Shown piece by piece: positions 35,861 to 47,500 of a DNA stretch of 64,000 nt. This DNA is from Blepharisma stoltei. Its lineage: Eukaryota; Ciliophora; Heterotrichea; Heterotrichida; Blepharismidae. The notes below the pieces were generated by a model that was given only the letters and a program-made list of their open reading frames with translations, ran no database searches and was not told where the DNA came from. The position numbers and the translations under genes were made by a program. Position 1 is the stretch's first letter. The number at the start of each line of letters is the position of its first letter. The stretch is from positions 558,001-622,000 of the forward strand of contig CAJZBQ010000010.1 of assembly GCA_914767885.1 (NCBI GenBank), given 5' to 3'.

Positions 35861-35897
35861 AAATAATTCATTCTTATTTTTATTAGATTATTCAAAG

Positions 35898-36080
35898 CTA
35901 AGATCTTTTTGTCTTAAATATTTGATATCCAAAGAAACAGATTCCTAATGCTGACGCAATAAGAGTCCCTACTATTATATACTTTTCTCTTCAGGTTATG
36001 TCAAAGCCTATTTCATAGTCTCCGTTCACCCATTCTGGATAAGGTCCTTTATCGTAATCATACTTTGCCCACTTTCCCAT
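35898..36080 (-). CDS. Small single-membrane-segment protein, 60 aa
   Basis: This small minus-strand frame uses TGA as Trp (FDITWREKY). It begins MGKWAKYDYDKGPYPEWVNG and has one hydrophobic segment (IIVGTLIASALGICFFGYQI) followed by a basic end (FKTKRS). The pattern of a short tryptophan/tyrosine-rich head and one membrane helix recalls small accessory subunits of mitochondrial respiratory complexes, but I cannot name it. It lies tail-to-tail with the Cys-rich gene (37 bp apart) and head-to-head with DNAL1. Confidence 0.65.
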
Positions 36081-36216
36081 AATTTTTATTAGTAAATTAT
36101 TTTAATTTACATTTTACGAGCAAAAAATAGCTATAATTATATTGCAATTGATCTGAAAAAACTCGTAAAGGCTTATTAAATTATTGTTAAGTAATCCATT
36201 TATAAACTAATTCAAG

Positions 36217-36903
36217 ATGACGATGACTTGTACCAAAGCAATTCAAGAATGGGAAGCGCGCACAGGGCAGCGTGCAGCAGAAGCATCAGAAGTCAAACTA
36301 ATCTGCTGGAACCCGCCAATCAACAAGATGGACCAAGGTTTATCTCAACTTATTAACTGCCGCAAGTTATCATTATCAACTAATTCAATCGAAAAAATAA
36401 TGAACTTGTCCAACCTAAGAAGCCTTGAAATTTTATCAATAGGTAGAAACCAAATATTCTCTATATAATATTCAGCAAACTTAAAATAAATTAATATAAT
36501 TTCGCTTATAGAAATAGAGAATTGGCTACTATATTGATATAAATATTTATTATTAGAAATTATAAGAAAAATATCTGGGCTTGATGAAGTCGGAGGGACA
36601 CTTAAAGAGCTTTGAATTTCTTACAATATGATTGAAAAACTAGATGGACTTCAAAACTGTGTAAGGCTTGCTACACTTTTTATATCAAACAATAAAATCA
36701 AAAACTGGGAAGAAATTAATAGGCTTAACCAGCTACAAGAGCTGAGAAACGTCCTTTTGTCTGGAAATCCTATTTATGATAGCTTCCAAAATAAAGATGA
36801 TGCGCGACCTATGGTAATTAAAAGGTGTCCTCATATAGAAGTCCTAGATGGAGCAATAGTTTCAGACCAAGTCAGAAGACAAGCAGAAGAGCTAAGAGAT
36901 TAG
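36217..36903 (+). CDS. DNAL1: Axonemal dynein light chain 1 (LC1), leucine-rich repeat protein
   Basis: The 192-aa protein results after removing a 108-bp IES (36455-36564); human DNAL1 is 190 aa. Family signatures are [17 protein letters not shown] at the start, [25 protein letters not shown] and the diagnostic [20 protein letters not shown], where TGA at 36614 encodes Trp. LC1 binds the motor domain of an outer-arm dynein heavy chain and tubulin, and regulates ciliary beating. The conserved sequence makes this one of the clearest proofs of the IES. Confidence 0.97.
36455..36564. other. IES, 108 bp, TA-bounded, in DNAL1
   Basis: Joining TA 36455-36456 with TA 36563-36564 gives [18 protein letters not shown], matching the LC1 repeat exactly. 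It contains in-frame stops and no GT...AG ends. Confidence 0.92.
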
Positions 36904-37400
36904 CCTAAATCACTGATATTATATATTAAAAAGAATGGCTTTTAATCAATGAATAAATGATTCTTAAATAATATTTTAAATAATTAAAATTCTTTATAAC
37001 TTCACCTCATTATTTATACAGAAAGCCTTTAAGGCTACTACAGAGGAATTAATTTTAGATTTTGAATTCCAATTGTAAATATATGTAAAGGAGATCTAAT
37101 ATAATTTATAAATTTATTTTTTAAAACCTAATTGTCTATTTAATAAAATTTGCTTAAAGCAGTTAGTTATTAATTATATATTAAATTATAACATAAAATT
37201 ATGCTAAAAACTATTTTTGTTTGTTCAAGAAAGGGGTCTCTGACAGAGGGAGAGTAAGAGAAGTAAGTTAGCTTAACAATAAAATATGAATAATAAATAA
37301 TCCTTATTTAAATAGTTTAACTTAATAGCTCCACGATCTATTTTATAGTCAGCAGTTAAATTTCCAATACATCAGTATCTAATTACTAATGATATAAATT
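36904..37400. other. AT-rich intergenic region
   Basis: No ORF, repeat or inverted end is seen apart from a short purine-rich stretch near 37230-37262. Confidence 0.4.
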
Positions 37401-37922
37401 ATGATAGGAAGTGTAACTCCAGAAGAGGTTCTTTCTCATACCCAAGCAACAACTGAGTTTTTATGCTCACTGAGCGCCAACATCTTTGATATAAGATTTG
37501 GAAGCTTCAGACTCAGAGATATGGACTCCAACACAATTCTCCTAGACCTAGAAAGAGATTTTGAGCCTCAGACTGAAGAATCAAGATTTATTAGCTATAA
37601 TTTCCCTCCTGAGTTCTTGAATCTGCGCACAGTAGGCTCTTTGATTTATTTTTCTGTAGGAGAATACCCTGTCTCTAACTTTAGAATGATAGAAAGGCAC
37701 TACTTTAAGGACAGACTGGTGCAGAATTATGATTTCACTATTGATTTTATGATACCAAGAACCATCAACTCTAGAGAGTTTATCTATACACTTCCAGAGC
37801 TTACTGAGGAGCAAAAAGAAGATATTATGCTGAGTCCAAGAGAAATGAAGTCAGATAGCTTCTTTTTTGCTGATGGTCAGCTTATCATGCATGTCAGGGC
37901 AGAATATGATTATTCAGGCTAG
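37401..37922 (+). CDS. UNC119: UNC119 lipid-binding chaperone
   Basis: The 173-aa protein is uninterrupted. It matches the UNC119/PDE6-delta beta-sandwich family along its length: TPEEVL near the start, FRLRDMDSNTILLDL, RFISYNFPPEFLNLRTVG, the signature FRMIERHYFKDRL, then SDSFFFADGQLIMH and the end AEYDYSG. UNC119 binds myristoylated N-termini and, with ARL3, delivers such proteins to cilia. Likely myristoylated kinases (MGCCLS, MGSC) encoded in this same window are plausible clients, which is an inference. Confidence 0.96.
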   Translation: MIGSVTPEEVLSHTQATTEFLCSLSANIFDIRFGSFRLRDMDSNTILLDLERDFEPQTEESRFISYNFPPEFLNLRTVGSLIYFSVGEYPVSNFRMIERHYFKDRLVQNYDFTIDFMIPRTINSREFIYTLPELTEEQKEDIMLSPREMKSDSFFFADGQLIMHVRAEYDYSG

Positions 37923-38164
37923 TTTCCCAATAATTAAAGTTAAATCGAATTTCTAATAAAAATAAGCCATTGAGAGGTTGATTACAAGGCTGCTTTATAA
38001 AGTTTTTTTGGAAAGCATGAAAGGCTTTTAAGTTGAGACTAAAATGCCATTTCTGTAATCTGAGTTTCGTATTTTAGCGATTTTCGGAGCATAAGAATTT
38101 ATGATAAATAAAATTATTCGTTTCTACATAATAAAACTTTTTTAAAAAATGTTTGAATTTAAGC

Positions 38165-39993
38165 TTACTGCTTATATCCTTGAATCCTATATTGAAGAGC
38201 TTCTAAATAATGGCTGAAGTCAACTTTATAGTTGTCTATAACTGTACCTCTAACTTCCCTTTACTCCATGAGTGACTAAACCCATTGAAAAATTTTTTTT
38301 AGAAAAATTTACCAACGAAATGTTTTTTTTAAAAAAAAAAAATAATAGCCCATTAAGTGAGCTAAAAATTTTACTCATTGAAGAGGGGGAGGATTAAGTA
38401 TAGCTGCAGCCCATTTTCTTTCAGCATCTTCACATACAGCTTTTATATCTCTCCCTGAAAGCCCTTCGCTCATATCTGCTAACTGGTTTAGCTGTGCCTG
38501 TGTTAAATGCCTTGCATATCTCATAAAAATTGCAGATCTGCTATGCTTATCTGGATATGGGAATGAAATCACTTTAGAAAATCTGCTCTGCAAAGCAAGA
38601 TCTAAATCTTCTTTTCTATTAGTTGCACATATCACGATTACGTCATCGCTGCTTTCAAACCCATCTAGATATCTTAAAAATACACTTAAAATCCTTCTTG
38701 TGGCTTCATGCATCTCTTTTTCTCTGCTTTGTGCTAAGCTGTCTATTTCATCAATAAATATTACACATTTTCCAAGCCTTTGACAATTTTCAAAAACTTT
38801 GCCCAGATTTTTTTCTGCTTCTCCGTATAATGAAGAAATTATAGTTTCCAATCTGACATAAACCATTGGGATTTTTACCTGATGTGATATAATTTTTGCA
38901 CTTGTTGTTTTTCCAGTTCCAGGAGGTCCCTCAAATAGCACCGCTCTAGGCCTATTTTTCTCATCTTTCACTCTTGTAACTTGTGTAATTTTATCAAAAA
39001 TCTCCGGCCTTTCAAGCGTCAGCAGAATTGTGTCTTCAATTTCTCTTTTCGCTTCTTCAGATCCCGCTAAATAATCCCAATCATAATAAGGATCATCTGG
39101 CAGAAACACAAGCGCTCCTAAATTTTGTAAATTCTCAATAGGATCCCCTCCTCTCTGTCCTCTCCCATCATATCTTGGATGATTTATCCTTTGGACATGT
39201 GAAATAATAGGGTTAATCGGCTGATTTGCTTTTTGGTAAATATCGCTAACTCCCCCCTCCGTGAGAAACAAAAAAATTTTGTTCACTCACAGAGGGGGGT
39301 TAATTAATTTTATAGAAAATATTTGCAAAAATTGGAAAGCAAATATTAATTTAATTTATAAAATTTATGTTTTAAAAAGCAATTTGTTTTAAAAATTAAA
39401 CAGAATTAGCTCGAGATTTCATTATAATAATTATCACTTTATATATCAAAATTGTTTTCCATAAAAAATTTTTCTATTAAAAAAATTTTTGTTCACTCAC
39501 GGAGGGGTGGGTTTTTTGGCAAAAAATGGCGATTTTTCTAATGGTTTTGTTCACTCACGGAGGGGAGAGTAAGCCTTTTCAAGTCTTCAGTAAACCCATC
39601 TTCTTCTTTAGTATACTCAAACATATAGAAATAATTATTGATTGGGCCTGACAGAGTAATGGAATATTCTTTATTGTTTTCATCTAGAAAATCATATCGA
39701 AGACTTTCAATTCCTCGAATATTGGTTTGTTTTTTATGTTTTAATTTGCAGTTTTTCATATTACCCTCAATATACTCTGCTATTAATGGGACGGTTCCTC
39801 GTCTTTTATCGATATGGAAAGAGATGGAGTATTGATCCCCTTTTTGCTGATATTTGACTTCAGGAAAAGACATCATTTGTGTGCCGAATTCTCGCTTCAT
39901 TTCTTCGATTTTTTGGTTGAATTGGGATTGAATGTGGTCAAGGCCTTTAGCGCTGCAGTACGCAAGACTGACTAATCCTCTGAATAAAAACAT
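38165..39993 (-). CDS. AAA+ ATPase with two exonic MITEs
   Basis: The 453-aa protein results after removing two family B MITEs at TA sites (39247-39571, 323 bp; 38251-38396, 144 bp). Walker A is GPPGTGKTT, Walker B is FIDEID, and the second region of homology is ATNRKEDLD...SRF. The N-terminal 150 residues (before the ATPase domain) are unique. Without excision the C-terminus would be a MITE-derived tail (LNPPPLQ). With excision it continues RGTVIDNYKVDFSHYLEALQ, as expected for the C-terminal AAA helix. The subfamily is uncertain; it is a single-domain AAA protein with possible organellar targeting. Confidence 0.85.
38251..38396. mobile_element. Short MITE family B copy acting as an IES, 144 bp
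   Basis: The ends are TAACTTCCCTTTACTCCATGAG and CTCATTGAAGAGGGGGAGGATTA. It sits at a TA in the last coding part of the AAA gene and supplies a false stop codon. Removal extends the frame by 27 codons. Confidence 0.75.
39247..39571. mobile_element. MITE family B copy acting as an IES, 323 bp
   Basis: The ends are TAACTCCCCCCTCCGTGAG and CTCACGGAGGGGAGAGTAA, with a second internal copy of the right end about 60 bp inside. The core contains AGCAATTTGTTTTAAAAATT and ATTATCACTTTATATATCA. Removal joins DLKRL to SDIYQKANQ in frame. Confidence 0.88.
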
Positions 39994-40220
39994 AAATTTA
40001 TTATTAAAAATATTGGCTTAAATTGCAAAATTAATAAGCAAAATGTTTTCAATTGTAATTTTTCTAATTGAGATATGCAATAAAGCTATTTTAATTTAAA
40101 TTCTTAATTAAATAGCGGAAAAATATTTATTTTTAAGCTTTATTCTGGCTCTTGGATGAGTAGAATACCATATGTGCATAGCCAAGAGCATAATAGCCAT
40201 AAATGAATATCCTGAATAAT

Positions 40221-43200
40221 TTAGGCCCGAAGCATATAGTTTGAGACTATTTTTAAAGCGTCGCCAAGCGTTTGCAATTCACATCACCTTGTTCTGTCAA
40301 TTATTGCAGGATTTCCATGAATCATATATTGCACAAATAATCCTAACTCCCCCACTCCTGATCAATAAAAAAAAATTGGTTCGCTCATGGAGAGTGATTA
40401 ATTTATTTTTTTTTAAAAATATATATGTAAACTTTATAGTCAATTTTTTTTCTTCAAAATTTTAAAAAAAATACTACTTGTAAAAATTAATTTAATTTGC
40501 AAATTTTATGCTTTAAAAATGCAAGCTGTTTAAAATTAACCAGATTTAGCTATATTCATTATACTAATTATCACTTATATATCATATTTTTTTTCATAAA
40601 CAAAAATTTTTGTTCGCTCACAGAGGGTGGGTTTTTGGTCTAAAAATAGTGATTTTCCAATGTTTTGTTCGCTTATGGAAGAGTAAAGAAAAATTTAATC
40701 CAGCCTCATCAAAAGCTTCTTGTTTTAAATGATCTGATTTTCATTCTTCACCAATCAAATTTTCTGCTTTTAATCTTAACTTCACTTTTTCATCTCCTGG
40801 AAGCATCACCATTTCAGGATCAAATGCAAAAATAGGAATCTTTTTGCTTTTAATCAGCAATAAAGCTTTTATCAGCTCTCTCAAATATGTTTGCGCTGCA
40901 TCTTTTGAGAGTTTTTTGTTTTGTAAATTATATTTTGAGAAGTAATCAAGTGCATTGGTTTTATAGCTTTCATAAACTAGGGATACAGAATCTCCATTGT
41001 CAATAGTACCATAAAATCTGCAAATGCTGTCACTTGATAAAATGCTATTGTATTTCCACAGATTTAATAACATAAGATTAATTATCGGAGAGCCATTAAC
41101 CATTGCCTTACATTGGCTCCAAAAAGACAGAATAGGATAGATCCTGGGGTAAATGAAAAACTAGAAGTCAGCCCTTTTGGATTTTCGATCGGAATCACCT
41201 GCTAAAAAGGATTATTAGTTCTCTGGGAAAATGAACCAAAAGACTGATTAGGAAAGACTATGTTGTAGGAAAAACCTATCTTGCCTAAGCGGGAAAAGGA
41301 AAACATTCGGGAAGAAGTAAACTTCCCTTATCAGCGGGCATCCCAAAATCTAATGGTCTGCAAGCGGTAATGCAGCATCTAATGCTCAGCGCAAGGGGAT
41401 GGGTGCTGCCTGCTCCACAGGAGTGGGCTTCGGAGCCCATTTCCATAAAATTGCCATTTTATTTTTCAGTTTAATAAGTTAAGTTAGGCAAGGTTAATTA
41501 TGCATAAGCGGGCAACCCCATTAGCGATTGCCTGTATTAGCTCCTAAGAAAGCAGTCTCTATATGCCTCGAGTTTGAATGAGGAAAACTGCCCTTTTGGA
41601 TTTCCGAATTAAACCACCTGCCCAAGAAATCAGCTTCCTAGGGCAGAAACAACCATCTGAGATATGTTCTAATGGTCTCAAAAGAAGAAAACATGTGAGA
41701 GGCAAACCCCATTTAGCCCATCTGCAGTGACAGGAAAGCCTTCAAGGGAGAAACAAAACTTCCCTCTTCGTCAGGCATCCCCAAGATAGAAGGCCGACTT
41801 CAAAAAGAGACAGAGGTCTCGTTTCAGCTTCATTAGGATGGTCTTGCCTTCTCCATATGAGCGCCGTAAGGAGTCCTTCTTCTATCAGCATAACCATTTT
41901 ATTTTTTCAGATTTAATATGGAATCTTGAGTTTTCCCATCTATTGGAATATTATCATAGTGTATTTTTGAGTTTTTTATACCATTACACAAGAATTTTTC
42001 CAAATAACTTGTATATTTGCTTTCTCCATCAATATCCATTGCATCAGGCTCGAAATTGTTATGATGGTTAAATTCCCTATAGTTTGAGTATTTTTTGGAA
42101 GAATTAATATGGGTAAATATATATCTCCTTATATCTCTATGCAATTTGACTAACAACTCTTTTTCATTAGCGAAATTGCAGCTAAAATTAAAATTCAAAT
42201 TTTGGTTGAATTTCACTTTTAGCTGATTTTCTCTAAAATAAAAATTATCAATTGGCAAATCGCTTATAGATAGTCCAGCTCTAGATAGTTCTAAATATAG
42301 TAATTCAATCTGATTTATATAAGAAGACTTCCCTTCCAACAAATAATTTATAAATTTTTTGCTAGGGGGCAAAACTTGTCTAATTCTAAAATTCTGTTTT
42401 TCTTTTATAATTGATATTGATTGTGTCTCAAAAGCTTGGCTTAGAAAAGCATTATTTTTTAGTTTTTCTATAATTTCATAGGATTTAGGGTCACTTACCT
42501 CAAAGGATTCTTCAATTGGATTTGCATTTTTTCCTTTGCTATCAATTGAATTAGTATCTAAATGAAAAGGCTCTACCTTAGAATTTTGAATTTTACTCTG
42601 GCAAAACTTAAATAGCTTTTCTACTCCCTCTATTTCATAGTTTGAATGCTCTTCATATAGCTTAAAAATTCCAAAGCTGAAAATTTTATAATAAAAAATG
42701 GCCATTGATATCATTTCTTGTGGATATTTTTCTATGCTTTTGTTTTCAATTCCTTCGAAATAGTGAGAAACTTTGAAATAGACCTGAGACTTATTCATGT
42801 CAAGGTTAAAAAATCCATATTCACATTGAGAGTTAGCTAAATTTAAGAAGTGGCTTATCTTGCTATAGGAGCCTATTTCAAACTTTGCTACTTTTGAGTT
42901 CACAGCTACAATAAGCTTCAGCGCTATAAAATTATTTTTTGATTCAAAAACAACTGGAAAAGTGCTTAATTTTTTGTCTAATTGGTCATTTTCATAAGTA
43001 ATTGCAATTAAATCTATATAAGTTTCATTTGAGACACTTTGCTTTATATTTGCAAATCCAAGTTTTTTAATTGCACTAATAACAATATCATTCAATTCGC
43101 TCGCGTTTTTATGGATAATATAGCTTGGGGAGTTTATTTTTCTTTTTTTCTGACACTGCCCTTTTGAATCAAATTCATTATTTCGTGAATAAACATTTAG

Positions 43201-43857
43201 AAAATTCTGGTATTTTTTAATGATTTCTATAATAAAGCTCCACCAAACTCCTGCATTAATATTGGAGTTTTTATAAAAAATTCTTTGAATAAATACCAAA
43301 TTGTGTGTATTCGCATCTTTTGATATTTTAGTCACTGGTTTTTTGATCTCCTCTTTAGTTTCTTCATTTAAAGTTGAAGATTTGATAATAGGAGCTATAT
43401 GGGCTGAAAATCTAAAATCTTCAGCGTTCATTTGGTTAATGAGATTTATCAGTTTGACATCATCTTTGTCGAATTTGAATTCTTTAGAAAGAATTGAGAC
43501 ATAAGCGACATTTTCTGTGAAAGTTAAGAAAATAGCGGAGTTTGATTTTTCTTTTGAGGTGTAGGTGAAGAAAAAGTGGGCACAGCTGGACTGGTCAACA
43601 AATAGTGGAAGGACTGCTAGCTTTTTTGAGGTGAAGGTGTACTTTTTGTCGTGTTCTGTTAGGTAATGCTTGAAGGATTCGACGACTTTGTTGTTGAGCA
43701 TATTATTCGGGAATTCTGGAGGATGAAGGTTTTGGGCTGGTAAGGCGCAATCAGGCCTACTAGGAGCTGCACCTTGGATAGCAATCTGGTCTGCCTTAGT
43801 AGGCCTTCCTCTGCCCCTTTTAGTAGGTAAAGTTCTTGGTAAGCTTTCATGCATCAT
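40221..43857 (-). CDS. Large AT-hook protein with degenerate kinase-like C-terminus
   Basis: The 815-aa protein results after removing a family B MITE (40344-40685, 340 bp) and retroposon R6 with one duplication (849 bp). The remaining length is divisible by three. It starts MMHES or MHES. Residues about 10-20 form an AT-hook (KRGRGRPTK). The long middle is Asn/Lys/Phe-rich without a known domain. The C-terminal part reads like a protein-kinase lobe (YNSILSSDSICRFYGTI, SVSLVYESY, YLRELIKALLLIKSK) but lacks the HRD and DFG motifs (PIFAFDPEMVML), so it would be a pseudokinase if a kinase at all. A chromatin-linked role is inferred from the AT-hook only. Confidence 0.6.
40344..40685. mobile_element. 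MITE family B copy acting as an IES, 340 bp
   Basis: The ends are TAACTCCCCCACTCC and GGAAGAGTAA, with the duplicated subterminal motif TTCGCTCACAGAGGGTGGGT. The core GCAAGCTGTTTAAAATTAAC is shared with other B copies. Excision joins LNFSL to GLFVQYMIHG in frame. Confidence 0.85.
41070..41907 (+). mobile_element. Retroposon R6, two diverged tandem units, 838 bp
   Basis: The 11-bp duplication CAGATTTAATA lies at 41059-41069 and 41908-41918. Two related units follow each other: CCCTTTTGGATTTTCGATCGG at 41169 and CCCTTTTGGATTTCCGAATT at 41592. Each ends near CATTTTATTTTTCAG. The first unit is followed by the tail AATAAGTTAAGTTAGG. Removal joins QDSILNL to WKYNSILSS. Confidence 0.72.
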
Positions 43858-44542
43858 TTTAATAATTATAAGCATTGAATTCTATAAAAGTTAAACAATT
43901 TATCTATATACGCTAATATGGAAATTATGTCATTTAATCTTTTTAATTTACGTATTCTGGTTAAATCTTTTTACTAAGCTCAAATTTTTATTGTAAGCAA
44001 AATTCTCAAATATTTGAGGCTGAACTAAAATAAATAAAGCGAATAGAGTGCAAAAAATGTAGAATTTTAATTTTCTGTAAAGGGTTTAAATATTTAATTC
44101 CTATTTATATAAGGAAAAGAATAGATTTCTATAATTTTTTTTATAAGCATCAAATTTATCAAAAATATATATTGGTTTTTAAGAATTATATAAAATCAAA
44201 AATTATTATAAGGAATGATTATATAAAACTAAAAAATTTTAAACTCAGAGGAGATTATAGGAATGATACTAAATAAAAATGGATGACTAAGATAAACTAA
44301 ATGATTTACAAACTTAATATTATGGCTTTGCTGCTTATTTATTTATAAAATCACTAATCTCAAATAAATTTCTTATTGGCATGCTTTGTTTATCTAATTA
44401 TTATTCCTCATCACTTTAAAAATTTTTCTTTCACAATAACAATTAAGACTTTTATTTATCCAGTAATTTTATCTCTATAATATATTTTCATTATTTTTAA
44501 AATTGTTGAAATTTTCATTGCAATCACTCTTTAATATCCAAT
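43858..44542. other. Divergent AT-rich intergenic region
   Basis: This lies between the minus-strand AT-hook gene and the plus-strand GAF-PDE gene. There are no ORFs or terminal repeats. It is expected to hold both promoters. Confidence 0.4.
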
Positions 44543-47500
44543 ATGTTATATATGAGTGAATCTACTCCCAAGACTATTAAGCCACGACAACGTCGATATA
44601 CGTTTGACATGCAAGAAGCCGACGGCAGCCCTAACAACTCCACTGTAAATAATGCCAAAAATAACACCAAAGTGATGATCCCGCAAGCGCTGATTTCTCT
44701 TTCAGGTTTGGTAAATGTTCACCATGTCCCACTTGGAGACATAGCAAAAATTTCAGGAAAGCTTATTTCTGAGCTGACCAGTTCTTCATGAGTAGAAGTC
44801 CTGCTCAAAGAAGACAATAAGCTGAAAATTTTTAACCCTTCTCAGCCTTTTACAGAACTAGAAATTAATGATGAGTCCCTGCCAGGATATGTAGCCCAGA
44901 CACAGCAGCCAGAACTTATCACGAACCCTCACACGTCCACTTTTTATTCCACTTTTCAGCTGAAAATCAACCCTTTTTCCCCTGCCACCAATAAAGTGAT
45001 CCAGCCGACTACTACAGCCTGTATCCCGTTAGTTGTAGAAGAATGAAAAGTGATTGGTGTTGTACAGTTATTTAATAAAGTTAACGAAGACCTTTCCCAA
45101 GGGTACTATACTGACATCGATATAGATATTGTAAGTAGCTTTGGTCACATTATGAACCAAGCCTTAAAGCAGAGGTCAGAATATTTATCATTGATAAATA
45201 AAAATGAAGGCCATCATGCAGTAAATAAAGAAAAAGACAGGCTTTATAATGAAGTCAATATGATTTGTAAGAAAAAAGAGTATTGTAAAAAACTTGATTC
45301 TGTAATAAAACCTTGGTATAGGATCTCAAAGGCACTGATGGACGCTGTTTCAGATATCATGAAAACTGATGGATTAATCCTTTACAGCTTGCGAGATGGG
45401 ATGCTAAAATGTGAATACGCTCACAAAATCGACGTAGATATATGCAATTATGAATCAAGAATTTCAGAATATGTAGGATTCACTCATAAAGACATCTTGA
45501 ATATCAAGGATCTCTCTATAGAGCCACTATGGCCTCAAGATGTAAACTATGGATATAAATCCTGCCTTGTACTGCCAATTATGTCTTATACCAACACTGT
45601 ACAAGGAGTTGTCGAATTTTTCAGGTCAAGCTCCGTTTTCACTGAAATTGACGAAAATTTTGCCTTGTATATAACGGGAACCCTAGGCAAACTTACCAAT
45701 CTGTCAGTAGAAACTAATAATTCGACAAGTTTTGAGCAGGATGACTTAAGAAAATGGATAAACGGGATGTACTCTTATACGCTTGACAGAAAAGACAAGC
45801 TTTTTGACTATGTGAAGCTCACTGACGTGATTACCCAGTCCTTGCACAATATTTTACCTCACGATTCTTCTTCAGTTTTCATAGCAAATCAGCACAAAAA
45901 GTTTATATGGACTAAAAAATCAGACTCTTGTGGAACAATGGCCTTTCCTTTGTCTCCTGATACAGTTTTTGGGTATGCTTATTCACTACAGAAAACCTTG
46001 GTCCTTCCAAACAGAAGTCTTCCAGTTTTACAAGATATTGAGCTGTATGCAGGAAAATCTGTAGTAATTGTGCCAATTTTGGCGAAGGAATTTAAAGACC
46101 CGACTATTGGGCTGATAGTGATAAGCAGAGAAAAAACATTTAGTAATGACGATTTACTGATTTTGGAAACGTTTTCTAGTTCTTTGCAGCCGATTTTTAT
46201 GAGGCTTTTCGTTGAAAACTTGCCTGAAACGATGCTTGAAGACTGCAAAATTGAAAATTCTTCTCCTGATAGAGCCAAAGAAAGCTCTGAATCTGAGTTC
46301 AAAACTGTAAATGTTTTTAGAAAAAATTCAGAACTGGCAGCTCAATCAAGCTTCTTTTTAAGCCAAGATCTTACAAGAAATAGAGAAAAAAATAAAAAAG
46401 AGCCTCCTTTCCTACTAAAAAGCTTAAATAACATTCTCAGCATGCCACGACAAACTCTAGAAAGCCTCTACGATCTTCTTGACGATCTAACAAAAACCCC
46501 TTATGACCCTTACATCAAAATTGCAAGAAAATTACCCGAAATAGTAAAATGTCAGGTCGCCAAGCTGTTTTTATATGACAAATCTCAAGTAAACCTAATC
46601 GAGCAAACCACTTTTTCAAGCTACACCCCTGCAGGACTTATTAAAAAATCAATCCAAATAAAAGATATCGTAAAAATCGACCACGATGCTGAAAATGATT
46701 TAAATTTTGAGTTTGATTTAGACTCACTTGACTGTGAAGATCAAGTAGACTCTTACCTTTGTGTGCCTATTATTGATAGCAAAACCTCAGTAATTGGTGT
46801 TATTGCGTTCGTCAATTTAGAAAATCTTGAAGAAAACACGCTGCAAGTGGCTTCATTTTTGTCGATTCTGCCTAAAGAGTTTGCTGAACTGGCCTCAGCT
46901 CAAGATGACTCTGCGACGCAATGGAAAAAAATATTGGAAACTGGGAGGAAGCATAAGATGCTGCAGCATTGGTGCAAGCAGGTGTTTTTAGTAGCCAATC
47001 AATTTCAAAAGAAGTGCACTTATTATAGAGATATGCTGTACAAAATATCGTGCTATAATGATTTAGAAAATTTATATAATATAGGACTGATTTTAAAGGA
47101 CTTTGGCTAGGCATGAATTTTAATATATTTAAGTCAAAATTAGCTTAAGTCAGTATAATGAAATTCAGCATTGATTTGGTGCAATCTCATACTAATACGA
47201 AAAGAGCTTATATATATTTATATAAAGACTCAGAGTTCGAAGAGCTTACAATTCATGACGGTGAGCCTCATAACCCACACGAATGGGAGCTTGATTTCTT
47301 TAAAGAATGCTACGATAAGAACTCCACAATTGCGTCCTTAAATCCTAATCAGTCATACCACCTGCTTGCAGTCCCTATAATTAATGAAAATGATTTCATA
47401 GGGCTTCTTTATTTCAAAAATAAAAAAGAGCCTACTTTATTACAATCAGTTCCTTTTACCGCTGAAGATATATAGTTTTTTCCTATAAATATCCTTTATT

